Assembly (NCBI GenBank): GCA_002319795.1
Contig: DCFU01000046.1
Location: 62,001-126,000, forward strand
Length of the DNA stretch: 64,000 nucleotides
Reading direction: 5' to 3'
From: Megamonas sp. UBA1796
Lineage (GTDB): Bacteria; Bacillota; Negativicutes; Selenomonadales; Selenomonadaceae
In this document: positions 1 to 8,108 of the stretch, one piece after another
How the letters are laid out: the number at the start of each line of letters is the position of its first letter
Position numbering within the stretch: the stretch's first letter is position 1
Made by a program: the position numbers and the translations under genes
The notes under the pieces: generated by a model
Seen by the model: the letters and a program-made list of their open reading frames with translations, nothing else
Database searches by the model: none
Told to the model about the DNA's origin: nothing

Positions 1-344
1 TTTATCTGCCCGGAAAGACCATAGAGTCCCGCATAAAAAGAGAGGTTTTCCACACACGTCAGATCATAATACAAACTGAATCTCTGCGACATATAGCCAA
101 TACGCTGCTTTATCCGTTCCGCGTCAGCAGCTGTATCATAGCCCAGCACAAATGCCTGTCCGCTTGTCGGCCGCAGCAAGCCACAAAGCATGCGGATTGT
201 TGTAGACTTTCCCGAACCATTGGATCCGATAAATCCATAGATAGAACCACGCTGCACCTGAAGATTCAGCTTATCGACCGCCGTGAAATTTCCGAAGCGG
301 CACGTAAGTTCCCGGGTTTCAATTACCGTATCATTTTTATTCAT
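1..344 (-). CDS. ABC transporter ATP-binding protein (C-terminal part off window)
   Basis: The first ~114 residues of an ABC ATPase are visible; the rest lies beyond base 1. Walker A (GSNGSGKST, residues 40-48) and a Q-loop region (GYMSQRFSLY) are clear. The start ATG lies inside the last codons of the upstream HlyD gene, an 8-base overlap that implies translational coupling. With the tetR and hlyD genes before it, the layout matches the E. coli cecR(ybiH)-ybhGFSR type of drug/osmolyte exporter, in which the ATPase is followed by ABC-2 permeases. Those permeases would be expected just outside the window. The substrate cannot be told from the sequence. Confidence 0.93.
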   Translation of the reverse strand, partial: MNKNDTVIETRELTCRFGNFTAVDKLNLQVQRGSIYGFIGSNGSGKSTTIRMLCGLLRPTSGQAFVLGYDTAADAERIKQRIGYMSQRFSLYYDLTCVENLSFYAGLYGLSGQI

Positions 345-1326
345 CAAAAATCACATCCGCTGGCATACCCGGCTTCATAATGCCTTCGCCGTTATCTATT
401 CCCACCTTGACGCCAAAGACGAGATTCGCACGCTCATTTTTAGTTATACTCTGGCGCGGAGTATATTCCGCCTTATCACTGATTTCACGTATACATCCCG
501 TAAAGCTGCGTTCCGGCATCCCATCAACCATAACCCTGGCTGTACTGCCGACTTTTATTTTCGCCAGCTCAGCCGGAGAAACATAGACACGGACCCAGCA
601 GTCAGAAAGATCTGCAATCGTTGCAATGGGGATACCCGCTGTGACATATTCCCCCTCTTCATAGTTTTTGGTCAGCACAACACCGTCAAGCGGACTTTGG
701 ACGGTAAGATCTGCTACCGCAGCCTCAGACATATCAACTACAGCCTGGCTCCGTCCTAATTCCTCACGCGCAGACTGAAGTTCCTCCTCACGCGTACCTG
801 CACATAGCAGTGCTTCCTGTTCCTGTGCCTTTTTGAGTTGTGCCGATGCTGTATCTCTGGCGGCCGCCGCATCATCATAAAATGATCTGGCCACAGCCCC
901 ATCCGCATAAAGTGCTGCTGCCCTTATAAAATCACGTTCTGTTTTATCCGCAGCCGTTTTTTTTGCAGCGGTTTCCGCCGCTGCCTGCGCGAGCTCCTGC
1001 AAACGGGCACCATTTTGGAGTTCCTGAAGCTTTGTCCCTGCCTTTGCCCGAGTCGAAACATCCCGCAGCAGAGCAGCTTCCAGGTCCTTGCGCTCAAGCT
1101 CTGCTGCCTTATCCCCCTTATGCACAGCATCTCCTTCCCTGATACAGAGTCTTTTAATATAACCGCTTGCTTTTGCCGTGACATCTGCCTTCGTGACTTC
1201 AACTGTCCCTGTAAGAGCCCTTGCACTTTGCTGTTGTTCACGATATGCATGCCAGGCTGCCAGCGTAAAGGCAAACAACAAAATAAAAAGTATACCTGCT
1301 CCCAGTTTCCTTTTCAACCCGATCAT
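337..1326 (-). CDS. HlyD-family periplasmic adaptor (membrane fusion protein)
   Basis: 329 residues. An N-terminal signal anchor (about residues 7-24, LGAGILFILL...) is followed by a split biotinyl-lipoyl domain: first half near 40-75 (GYIKRLCIREGDAVHKGD), second near 205-240 (SPLDGVVLTKNYEEGE). A long Ala/Glu/Lys-rich coiled coil (about 78-200) separates them, and a beta-barrel domain closes the protein. This is the classical adaptor that joins an inner-membrane ABC exporter to the outer membrane, which fits a diderm cell. Length and order resemble YbhG. Its ATG overlaps the tetR stop codon (ATGA), so the three genes are one transcript. The outer-membrane channel partner is not in view. Confidence 0.9.
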   Translation of the reverse strand: MIGLKRKLGAGILFILLFAFTLAAWHAYREQQQSARALTGTVEVTKADVTAKASGYIKRLCIREGDAVHKGDKAAELERKDLEAALLRDVSTRAKAGTKLQELQNGARLQELAQAAAETAAKKTAADKTERDFIRAAALYADGAVARSFYDDAAAARDTASAQLKKAQEQEALLCAGTREEELQSAREELGRSQAVVDMSEAAVADLTVQSPLDGVVLTKNYEEGEYVTAGIPIATIADLSDCWVRVYVSPAELAKIKVGSTARVMVDGMPERSFTGCIREISDKAEYTPRQSITKNERANLVFGVKVGIDNGEGIMKPGMPADVIFDE

Positions 1327-1919
1327 CTCCTTTCAATTCCCGCGAGGAAAATACGCAACGCCTGCGCTATGTAATCTTTATCCACAATTTTTCCTGCCGA
1401 CACCTCATCAAGTTTCGAATGTATATTGTATGCCAGATAGTAAAAATTCACCATTCCTGCCCATAAAATGACGGTGGACCGTATCTCCAAATCTTCACGA
1501 AATTTTCCCTGTGCAATGCCGCAGGCAATTGCTTCTGCCAATATTTCATATACGGCCTGCAGCTTCTCGCGAATAAACCATTTCATAGACGGCGACGGCT
1601 GAACGATCTCACGGCTGACAAATTTGGCCATGGCTGGATGTTCTGCATGGATTGCCTGCAGCGTCAAAGCGTAACATTCCAAAATTTTTTCCGGAGCCAG
1701 CTTTCTGATGGCCGGCCTTAAAAAGTGATCCAGCCCCCTTACCTGTTCCATGACAACTTCTCTATACAGCTTTTCCTTACTGCCAAAATAATAGGAAATC
1801 ATCGCACTGTTAGCCCCTGCTTTATCGGCAATCTGACGAATTGATACTTTATCGTAGCCTGCCTCGGCAAACAACCCGGTAGCAGCTTTCAAAAGCCGTT
1901 CTTTATTTTCCTGTTCCAC
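1323..1919 (-). CDS. TetR-family regulator of the adjacent exporter
   Basis: 198 residues. The N-terminal TetR HTH (residues ~8-55, with VSIRQIADKAGANSAMISYYFGS) is well conserved. The C-terminal part resembles the CecR/YbiH ligand domain, but that match is from memory only. The start is GTG, chosen because GAGGAG lies eight bases upstream; no ATG fits. The gene is first in the tetR-hlyD-ABC operon. A perfect 30-base inverted repeat lies about 29 bases before the start, so autorepression with release by an exported compound is the simplest model. Confidence 0.88.
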   Translation of the reverse strand: MEQENKERLLKAATGLFAEAGYDKVSIRQIADKAGANSAMISYYFGSKEKLYREVVMEQVRGLDHFLRPAIRKLAPEKILECYALTLQAIHAEHPAMAKFVSREIVQPSPSMKWFIREKLQAVYEILAEAIACGIAQGKFREDLEIRSTVILWAGMVNFYYLAYNIHSKLDEVSAGKIVDKDYIAQALRIFLAGIERR

Positions 1920-1947
1920 AACACATTCTCCTCATTTTATAAAAATG

Positions 1948-1977
1948 CAATATTAATCAATTGATTGATTAATATTG
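1948..1977. promoter_or_regulatory. TetR operator: perfect 13-bp inverted repeat
   Basis: Two 13-base arms (CAATATTAATCAA and its exact complement) flank a 4-base spacer (TTGA). The position just upstream of tetR and the size are those of a TetR-family dimer or double-dimer operator. Binding by the adjacent regulator is inferred. Confidence 0.8.
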
Positions 1978-2052
1978 TACAGCATGTTCACCACATATGC
2001 AATAGTTTCTTCTCATGTTCTCAAATAGAGCATTGTTCCGCTCCCAACCAGC

Positions 2053-2072
2053 GTTTGCATATGTTTGCATAT
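2053..2072. repeat. Tandem 10-bp repeat
   Basis: GTTTGCATAT occurs twice head to tail. A 10-base period would put a bound protein on one face of the helix, so it may be a regulator site; function unknown. Confidence 0.6.
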
Positions 2073-2196
2073 TATTTATAACATCTTACTTAAATAGCAG
2101 AAAATAATATTTTTAATTTTATATGTTTTTATAGGAAATTTTTACTCTTTTATCCATATTTACTTTACAAAAAATATAAATTCATATAGAATACGA

Positions 2197-2227
2197 ATTG
2201 AATTAAATATTTTTAATTTAATTCAAT
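2197..2227. repeat. AT-rich inverted repeat, 12-bp arms
   Basis: ATTGAATTAAAT and its exact complement flank a 7-base loop. It lies about 140 bases before the rightward operon. It may be an operator; it is too AT-rich, and lacks a T-run, to be a good terminator. Confidence 0.55.
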
Positions 2228-2364
2228 AGCAGGAATATACACATAAAATAATCAAATTGAATTGATTCATATGCAAAAAATAATTTTCTATATATATATC
2301 ATTTTATAATATACAAATTATTTTTTGTTAAAATCCTATGGAAAGGGGAGAGGATCTATGAGAA

Positions 2365-3231
2365 ATGAATTTTTATCATTATCAAAAAAGCCTTTTTTAT
2401 CTTTTCACATCAATTTTATTTATAAATTTATTTTTTTCTTTATCTCCTGTGTGTGTGGCTGCACAGCAAAAATCTATCAGCATTATCGCCTTTAAGAATG
2501 ATTCCGGACATCGTGAGTTGGAACAGCTTTTCACAAACGATCTTATAAGTAAATTATCAGAAAGTCCCGGTATCACTCTTGTAGACCGCAGCAACATAAA
2601 GGAAATGCTGAACGAACAAAGCTTAGGCCGTACCGGACTTATCTCACAAAACAATGCTGCCGTTACCGGCCACATGGATGGGATAGATTATCTCCTGACA
2701 GGTACGATCCTAAGTGTACAAAATACCTTACAAAAAAACCAGCGATCACCAGCCGCACAGTTCACTATATTTTGGAAACTTTTAGATACTACCTCCGGTA
2801 AAATTATTGTAGCAGATACATCTGTGTCTTCCATAAAAAAGACCCTCATAAAACAAAACGGCAAAAAAATCTGGATGACCACCTCGCAGGATACCAATAC
2901 TGCAATCCAAAAAATCACGAACAATATTTCCCAGACCATTCAATCCAGACTGAATATACCGGATCTGGAGGTACATATTGCCAATGTAGACCACAGTACC
3001 ATTTATCTGGACAAAGGTGCCAAGGACAAGATATCGCCAGGACAGATTTTTATAGTCTGCAAGGAAGGTGCTTTAATACGCCATCCCGTCACCGGTATTG
3101 TCTTAGGCAGGCAACGTAACTTCCTTTGTCAGATACTCATTGAAAACGTAGAAGATAACCTGGCCTCCGGCACGGTCCTGCGCGGGTCAGCAGAAAATGT
3201 CCACATTGGCGATATAGCAATCCGAAAGTAA
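2365..3231 (+). CDS. Secreted CsgG/TolB-like protein with FlgT-C-like domain
   Basis: 288 residues. A signal peptide (1 to ~33, ending VCVAA/QQ) has no lipobox cysteine, unlike classical CsgG. Residues ~37-195 form a CsgG/TolB-like fold: start strand ISIIAFKND, helix with LISKLSES, VDRSNIKEMLNEQ, then DYLLTGTI. Residues ~200-288 form a small beta domain (IYLDKGAKDKISPGQIF...VHIGDIAIR) resembling the C-terminal domain of flagellar FlgT. It is first in a three-gene operon whose next gene overlaps by one base. I infer an outer-membrane or periplasmic ring role around the flagellum. A general CsgG-like secretion or stress lipoprotein function is the alternative. Fold calls are by eye. Confidence 0.7.
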   Translation: MNFYHYQKSLFYLFTSILFINLFFSLSPVCVAAQQKSISIIAFKNDSGHRELEQLFTNDLISKLSESPGITLVDRSNIKEMLNEQSLGRTGLISQNNAAVTGHMDGIDYLLTGTILSVQNTLQKNQRSPAAQFTIFWKLLDTTSGKIIVADTSVSSIKKTLIKQNGKKIWMTTSQDTNTAIQKITNNISQTIQSRLNIPDLEVHIANVDHSTIYLDKGAKDKISPGQIFIVCKEGALIRHPVTGIVLGRQRNFLCQILIENVEDNLASGTVLRGSAENVHIGDIAIRK

Positions 3232-4373
3232 TGAAATCTCATATTGTTTTATGCCTGAGTCTTCTGTTTTTCAGCTTTTTCATTTTTTCCTCAAAAGCAG
3301 CTGCTGAAGAGTACATTTCTTCCGGTAAAGGACCGACCGAGCAGGCAGCTATACAGGACTCTTTTCGTCAGGCATTAGAATCAGCAGAAGGTATCCGCAT
3401 TGAGTCAGATACCTATACCATCAATGATATTGTGGCTCAGGACCGCATCCATGCCTATCGTAAGGGATTTATCCGGAATTATGTATTACTTGAAAGCCAT
3501 TGGAATGGTTCATTTTATACCGTACGTACAAAAGTCACTATATTGCCGGCTCCATCCGAAAACGACTATGCTTCAGGTACTGCTGCACATTCAGGCAGCA
3601 GTACCCTCCGACTTGCACTTTGCATCAACGATAAGGCAGGCAAAATTTCAGCCGCGTCATCTATTGCGGCCGCCGCAACAGAAACGATTGCAGATGCTCT
3701 CTTCTCTGCCGGTTTTCCCCACATTCTTAATCTGCCCCAGACGACCAGCCACAGAATTCGCCCTTTCCGTAAAAACACGGTTCCTGATAATCCCCCAGCA
3801 GCTTCGGTTCTTGGGCAGTCATTGCAACTGGATTATATGATTACAGGGGACATAACTTCACAAAACATACCCGTAAACCTGCAGGAGAATATTCCTTTTT
3901 TCTCAAGCTGCATTATTCTTAATATAAACTTAGTAAAATGTGATACTGGTGAGACTGTATGGTCCGAACAATATCAGGAAACCGGTCTGGAGCTTTCCCG
4001 ATTGATGGCAGAACGAGAGGCTGCCTGCAAAAACGGAAAAAAAGCCGGAATTGATATCGTGGCAAAGTTGCGCAGTACAGCCATATGCCAAACAAAGACT
4101 TATACGCTTTATCTGCATAAACTCAAGACTTTCCAACAGGTATCCTCCTTGGAAAATTATCTAAATTATGCCTGTGGCGTACAAAATATCGCTATTAAAA
4201 GCTTCGCAGATGGAGATGCTGTACTTACTATGGATTTCAAGGGTGAAAACGATGGACTGGCAGGCTTTCTTATGCAAAATCTTGATGCCTCTGCAACCAT
4301 TACAAAAATGACCTCCAATACTATAGATCTTACTTATCAGGAAAACCAAAAAACAATTTCAGAAAGAGGATGA
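3231..4373 (+). CDS. FlgT-like flagellar ring protein (N and middle domains)
   Basis: 380 residues. A signal peptide is cut near AAA/EE (residue ~25). Residues ~27-106 carry the pattern of the FlgT N-terminal domain: GKGPTEQAAIQDSFRQALES, then a helix and a VRTKVTI strand. Residues ~124-290 look like a second TolB/CsgG-like domain (LRLALCIND...LDYMITGDI). The last ~90 residues are unassigned. In Vibrio, FlgT builds the H-ring that stabilises the P and L rings. Here the FlgT-C-like part appears to sit on the preceding gene instead. Start and stop codons overlap (TAATG), so the two proteins are made together. The function is inferred from domain pattern and nearby flg genes. Confidence 0.65.
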   Translation: MKSHIVLCLSLLFFSFFIFSSKAAAEEYISSGKGPTEQAAIQDSFRQALESAEGIRIESDTYTINDIVAQDRIHAYRKGFIRNYVLLESHWNGSFYTVRTKVTILPAPSENDYASGTAAHSGSSTLRLALCINDKAGKISAASSIAAAATETIADALFSAGFPHILNLPQTTSHRIRPFRKNTVPDNPPAASVLGQSLQLDYMITGDITSQNIPVNLQENIPFFSSCIILNINLVKCDTGETVWSEQYQETGLELSRLMAEREAACKNGKKAGIDIVAKLRSTAICQTKTYTLYLHKLKTFQQVSSLENYLNYACGVQNIAIKSFADGDAVLTMDFKGENDGLAGFLMQNLDASATITKMTSNTIDLTYQENQKTISERG

Positions 4374-4377
4374 TTTT

Positions 4378-5274
4378 ATGCACTTCGCTCTGCATACCAG
4401 AAATCTATTTATTTCTTTATGCCTTGCTTCATGGCTTTGTATCGCTTTTTCTCCCGTTTGTTCCGCTATCGGCGTTGACTGGAACAGCAATATGATCACC
4501 GCCATCGGTGTCGGCAGTGCTCCTGAATATGCCATCAAGCCGGGACAAGCGAATGCCCTTGCCCGCCGTGCCGCCGTTGTTGACGCTTACCGCAACCTGG
4601 CCAGCATTGTTTACGGCGTAGAGGTTGAAAACCATACAACGGTTGCACAGCTCACAGTAAAAAAAGATACGATTAAGACTGCGGTTGCAGGCATAATTCG
4701 TAATGCCCGCATAATAGATGAGGAAATACTGGATGACAGCAACTATCAGGTAACACTCAGCATGCCTCTTTTCGGAAAAAACAGTCTCTCTGCTGCTCTC
4801 TGGCAACAAACCAGTGATGAAGAAGATTTGCCGCTTCCCGCACCAGCTGCACCTGTTATGAATTCAACTGCAGGCACAACAGCAACTGTGCCAACGGCTA
4901 CTGGGGCTACCGCTGCTGTGCCTGCAGTCATACCAAAAGATGCCTACAGTGGACTTGTCATTGACTGTCGCAGTCTTGGCCTTGAACGTGCCATGGCCCC
5001 CAATGTCATCGATACTTCAGGCCGTACCATATATAGTTCGCAAAATGTAGCAAACCAAAATATGATTCGCAACGGTCTGACTTCCTATGTCAAGGACATC
5101 AATGACAGTTCTATTTCCAAAGTCGCAGGCAGTAATCCTCTCGTTATTCGAGGTGTTGCCTTGACCGATTTCCATCGCAATCCTGTAATCAGTAAAGATG
5201 ATGGAGACAAAATTATAGCCGCTATTCAGCACTACGACTTTTTGAAGGTATGTGCGGTAGTACTGGTAGAATAA
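4378..5274 (+). CDS. LPP20/FlgP-like secreted protein
   Basis: 298 residues, four bases after the FlgT-like gene. A signal peptide (to about VCSA/IG, residue ~31) has no canonical lipobox. Residues ~40-150 match the LPP20 pattern: ITAIGVGSAPE, ARRAAVVDAYRNL helix, GVEVENHTTV, and a closing VTLSMPLFG strand. A Pro/Ala/Thr-rich linker (~150-185) follows, then a C-terminal domain containing GLVIDCRSLGLERAM, seen in related Negativicutes-type proteins. The LPP20 family includes Vibrio and Campylobacter FlgP, the basal disk protein. Together with the two genes before it this resembles an FlgO/FlgT/FlgP set. It ends at a strong terminator. Confidence 0.68.
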   Translation: MHFALHTRNLFISLCLASWLCIAFSPVCSAIGVDWNSNMITAIGVGSAPEYAIKPGQANALARRAAVVDAYRNLASIVYGVEVENHTTVAQLTVKKDTIKTAVAGIIRNARIIDEEILDDSNYQVTLSMPLFGKNSLSAALWQQTSDEEDLPLPAPAAPVMNSTAGTTATVPTATGATAAVPAVIPKDAYSGLVIDCRSLGLERAMAPNVIDTSGRTIYSSQNVANQNMIRNGLTSYVKDINDSSISKVAGSNPLVIRGVALTDFHRNPVISKDDGDKIIAAIQHYDFLKVCAVVLVE

Positions 5275-5282
5275 CCTCACCA

Positions 5283-5337
5283 AAAAAGACAGGAGCATTG
5301 CATACGTCTCTTCGACATGCAATGCTCCTGTTTTTTC
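5283..5337. terminator. Bidirectional terminator
   Basis: A perfect 15-bp stem (ACAGGAGCATTGCAT, 5289-5303, with 5317-5331) and a 13-base loop are flanked by A-run on the left and TTTTTT on the right. It serves the rightward LPP20-like operon and the convergent HTH gene. Confidence 0.9.
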
Positions 5338-5743
5338 AATTATTGATTTTTAAACGGTCTAAAAGCATTCGTACCCCACGGACTGTATACGTCAGCCCAT
5401 ATTTTTCGTGAATATATGAAACGACCATTTGCAGGCTATAGCCCTTTTCCCAATTGGCAAGTTCCCTTCTGAGTTCTTCCTGCTGTCCATGACTCATCCT
5501 CGAAGGACGCCCCGGTATTTCCTTATCCCGCAAAGCCTCAATCCCTATCTTCTCATACGCACGATATATATTGCTCACCGTGACAGACGTAAGTCCGGAA
5601 ATCTCCGCTGCCTCTCGTCCTGTTTTCCCGGAAAGAAATAAGTATAAAGCCTGATATCGACGATACGACCGCACTTTTTTCTCCTGCCGCATAGCTTGCC
5701 TGACAATTGTTAGTTCTTCTTCGGTGGCTCTCCTTTTCATCAT
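5336..5743 (-). pseudogene. IS630-like transposase N-terminal HTH, orphan
   Basis: About 135 residues forming a tandem helix-turn-helix region as found at the N-terminus of IS630-family transposases: RYQALYLFLSGKTGREAAEI, then VSNIYRAYEKIGIEALRDKE and a second winged-helix segment ending MLLDRLKINN. The DDE catalytic domain is absent; the frame ends in the terminator shared with the left operon. The start is placed at the third codon downstream of a longer frame because AAGGA lies eight bases before it. It may be a transposase remnant or a domesticated DNA-binding protein. No terminal inverted repeats or target duplications were seen. Confidence 0.6.
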
Positions 5744-5786
5744 AACCGTCATCCTTGTCTCTACTATTCATCCCTAGTAAAACTTC

Positions 5787-7724
5787 TTATTTCCTGGAAA
5801 TTTGCAAAGCTGCATGGACTACATTATCAATGATATACTTCGCTGCAAACTTGGTCTTAGGCGGTTGTACCGGCTGCTTCTTGTCGTTTTTGCCAAGCTC
5901 TACCGGGTTATCCGCCGTCTTTGCCATTTCCTCCGATTGTTTTATCGCCATTTTCATAGCATCCTTCTGCTCAATCTCACTCATAGCCGGCGGTGACGCT
6001 GACGGTTCAATGACAATTTCATTGTTCATATCCGCAGACATAAAGTCTTTAATCTTCTGCTCTGTCGTCTGTACCTTATCCTGTTCTGCACCCATATTTA
6101 TTCCAGCTGCTGCAGCCTGCTGAGCCATAAGTATCTGCGCTACCGGGATAAGGCCACCTCCATGCACATCAAGGTGCATGATTCCCTCTCGCTGCTTTTG
6201 GGGCACTGTAAAAGGAATCAGTAAAGTCTCCTTATCGCGCCTGTAAGGCTTGATAGTCGTCTTAAAATTTACAATTTCTCCCGGCTTTACTTTCGTCTTG
6301 TCGGGAATTGCCGAAATAATCGAGGCTGTCTGACGGCCACCATCCACATCAATATCCACCTTGACATCAACAATGTCCGATTCTCTATCGGTATTACTGC
6401 AAATAAGATCCATCGCCTGGGCTATCTCTCCCATAGCCATTTGCCCAACGTCCGAAGTATTGTAAAACATGTTGCTCCGTTCTATTTTCCCCCCCTGGAC
6501 TGCATTCGTATCAATCACAAAATGTACTTTAGCCGTACTCTCGCCCAAATTATCCGAAGTCTTGTTCAGAGCCGCATAAGCCACACCCGCGGTAAGTGCC
6601 GGCAAAAAATCTTCATCATAGGCAATCTGGGCGGAATAGCTGCCCTCCTGTGCCAATGTATGGTTCTCTACCATTACTTTTATGGGTACAACCGATGGGA
6701 ACACACCCAATTCGCCTGCGATACCCGTCTCGCGATCCTGACTGATCCGGCCAATAATATGTCCTACCGTAGCAATTTTCATACCCGTGCTCTGACCGCT
6801 GACCGTACCTATAACATCAGCATCTGTCATAAAATAATTTACATTCCCCTTATGCAGAAAAGGATGCCCGAAAGCCAGGATACGTTTTCCATCCACAGCT
6901 GTAACCGTACCCGTAGCTCCCACAGAAAAATCGCCATATACCAAGGCGACACCAACCGGGCTTCCCGGTTGGAGATTTGCATTATAATCCACAGTATAAC
7001 CTGGAGTTCCGCCAAATCCTATGTCATCGCCCAATTTCCCTATTCCAAGCGGCATGAGCTGTTTCTGCAGAAAATCCCGCCCTGCACTACCAAATCCGGA
7101 GATATATAATAATGCCTTCGTTTCTTTTTTAGAAGTCTCTTTTTTATCTTGGCTGTCTGCTGCATGAACCGTTTCCTGCGATGTCACATTCCCAGCAGCA
7201 GGAGCAATTTTCTGTGCCTTCGCTGCCTCTGTCTTAGTCAGTTCTGCTCTGACCTTATCACGTAATTCAGCCGCCTGTTTGATATTCACTACCTGCAGAT
7301 GCGTACGGTTTTTACTGTCCGGCAAGTTCCAAATCCCCAGCATATCCGCAATCGGGGTAATAAAAAATGTGTATGGATCCATTTCCTTGATACCTGCTGA
7401 AAGCGCTCCGACAAGCTTTCCATCAATATAAACGGGGCTCCCGCTCATCCCCTGCAGTACGCCGCCAGCACCTTCAACCACCGGCCCTGAAGCCTTTGCC
7501 ATTATAAGCCTGGAAGCTCCTTTGCCATTATCAATAACGCCAATAACGTCTGCATCAAAGGAAACAATTTCCCCAGAGCTGTCTACCACCGTATATACTT
7601 TACCCGTCATACCCGGATAAAGCTCGTCCGTACCCATAGTTTCCGGCATGGCCCACACTGCCTGCATAGCCAAAAGCAACATTCCCAGAACTATAGCTGC
7701 GACTCGAATCATAAATTTATGCAA
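5787..7724 (-). CDS. SpoIVB-type (S55) serine peptidase family envelope protein
   Basis: About 645 residues, longer than SpoIVB (~425). An N-terminal hydrophobic segment (VAAIVLGMLLLAMQAVWA) is a signal peptide. The S55 domain follows directly, with the nucleophile motif QGMSGSPVYIDGKLVGALSAG near residues 90-110. A second block (GDFSVGATGTVTAVDGKRILAFGHPF) is typical of this family. A charged linker (~170-205) and a long C-terminal region end in a Lys/Pro-rich tail. The likely start is TTG (GAGG eight bases before it); a GTG three codons earlier lacks a Shine-Dalgarno. No sporulation genes are nearby, so an envelope processing role is more likely than spore signalling. The substrate is unknown. 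Confidence 0.8.
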   Translation of the reverse strand: MHKFMIRVAAIVLGMLLLAMQAVWAMPETMGTDELYPGMTGKVYTVVDSSGEIVSFDADVIGVIDNGKGASRLIMAKASGPVVEGAGGVLQGMSGSPVYIDGKLVGALSAGIKEMDPYTFFITPIADMLGIWNLPDSKNRTHLQVVNIKQAAELRDKVRAELTKTEAAKAQKIAPAAGNVTSQETVHAADSQDKKETSKKETKALLYISGFGSAGRDFLQKQLMPLGIGKLGDDIGFGGTPGYTVDYNANLQPGSPVGVALVYGDFSVGATGTVTAVDGKRILAFGHPFLHKGNVNYFMTDADVIGTVSGQSTGMKIATVGHIIGRISQDRETGIAGELGVFPSVVPIKVMVENHTLAQEGSYSAQIAYDEDFLPALTAGVAYAALNKTSDNLGESTAKVHFVIDTNAVQGGKIERSNMFYNTSDVGQMAMGEIAQAMDLICSNTDRESDIVDVKVDIDVDGGRQTASIISAIPDKTKVKPGEIVNFKTTIKPYRRDKETLLIPFTVPQKQREGIMHLDVHGGGLIPVAQILMAQQAAAAGINMGAEQDKVQTTEQKIKDFMSADMNNEIVIEPSASPPAMSEIEQKDAMKMAIKQSEEMAKTADNPVELGKNDKKQPVQPPKTKFAAKYIIDNVVHAALQISRK

Positions 7725-7746
7725 AAACTTCACCTCATTGTTTATT

Positions 7747-8037
7747 TTATTTTGCTATACGGGCAACGGCCTCACCAGCAAACACCTTATCACCTGGTTT
7801 GACCAAAACCTCCAATACAATGCCGTTCTCTGCAGCACGTGCTGCAACAGCTTCACCTGTGAGCGTTGCTATACGCATAAGCTCGCTTCCTTCAGAAACC
7901 TGTGTTCCTACAGCAGCCACCCATGTCACATCACCGCTCAGACTGGATCTCACTTCCATGCTGCCACCCGCCAGGACCACATGCACGCCCAACAATAAAA
8001 TAGCTGCCAGTGCTGCCATCATCAATCCTTTTTTCAT
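7747..8037 (-). CDS. Small secreted biotinyl/lipoyl-like domain protein
   Basis: About 96 residues. The start is MKKGLMM, four codons inside a longer frame, because GGTGGG precedes it. A signal peptide (to VVLAGG) is followed by a single barrel-sandwich hybrid: SSLSGDVTWVAAVGTQVSEGSELMRI, then GIVLEVLVKPGDKVFAGEAVARI. The carrier lysine context (MKM) of true biotin carriers is missing, so this is a HlyD-like half-barrel fold rather than a biotinylated protein. It precedes the S55 gene by 22 bases on the same strand and is probably co-transcribed with the NAGPA gene upstream. Role unknown. Confidence 0.75.
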   Translation of the reverse strand: MKKGLMMAALAAILLLGVHVVLAGGSMEVRSSLSGDVTWVAAVGTQVSEGSELMRIATLTGEAVAARAAENGIVLEVLVKPGDKVFAGEAVARIAK

Positions 8038-8108
8038 ATAACCCACCATCCTTTGTGTTATATCTTCATTATAACGGATTATTCATCAATAGCAAGTGAG
8101 AAAATCTG

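Larger units (their letters stand above)
1978..2364. other. AT-rich intergenic region between divergent operons
   Basis: This 387-base, strongly AT-rich stretch separates the leftward tetR operon from the rightward CsgG/FlgT/LPP20-like operon. No coding frame is convincing. It holds a tandem repeat (2053-2072), an inverted repeat (2197-2227), further GAATTGAATT-like motifs near 2255-2265 and a TATAAT at 2305-2310 without a good -35. A GGGGAGAGG Shine-Dalgarno (2345-2353) precedes the first gene. It probably carries the promoter and control sites of the rightward operon. Confidence 0.6.

Noticed and set aside
5336..5743. A complete IS630 insertion sequence
   Set aside because: Only the HTH part is present; no DDE domain, terminal inverted repeats or TA duplication seen.
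5787..7724. SpoIVB-like protein as evidence for sporulation
   Set aside because: S55 proteins occur outside sporulation, no spo genes are nearby, and the protein is much longer than SpoIVB.
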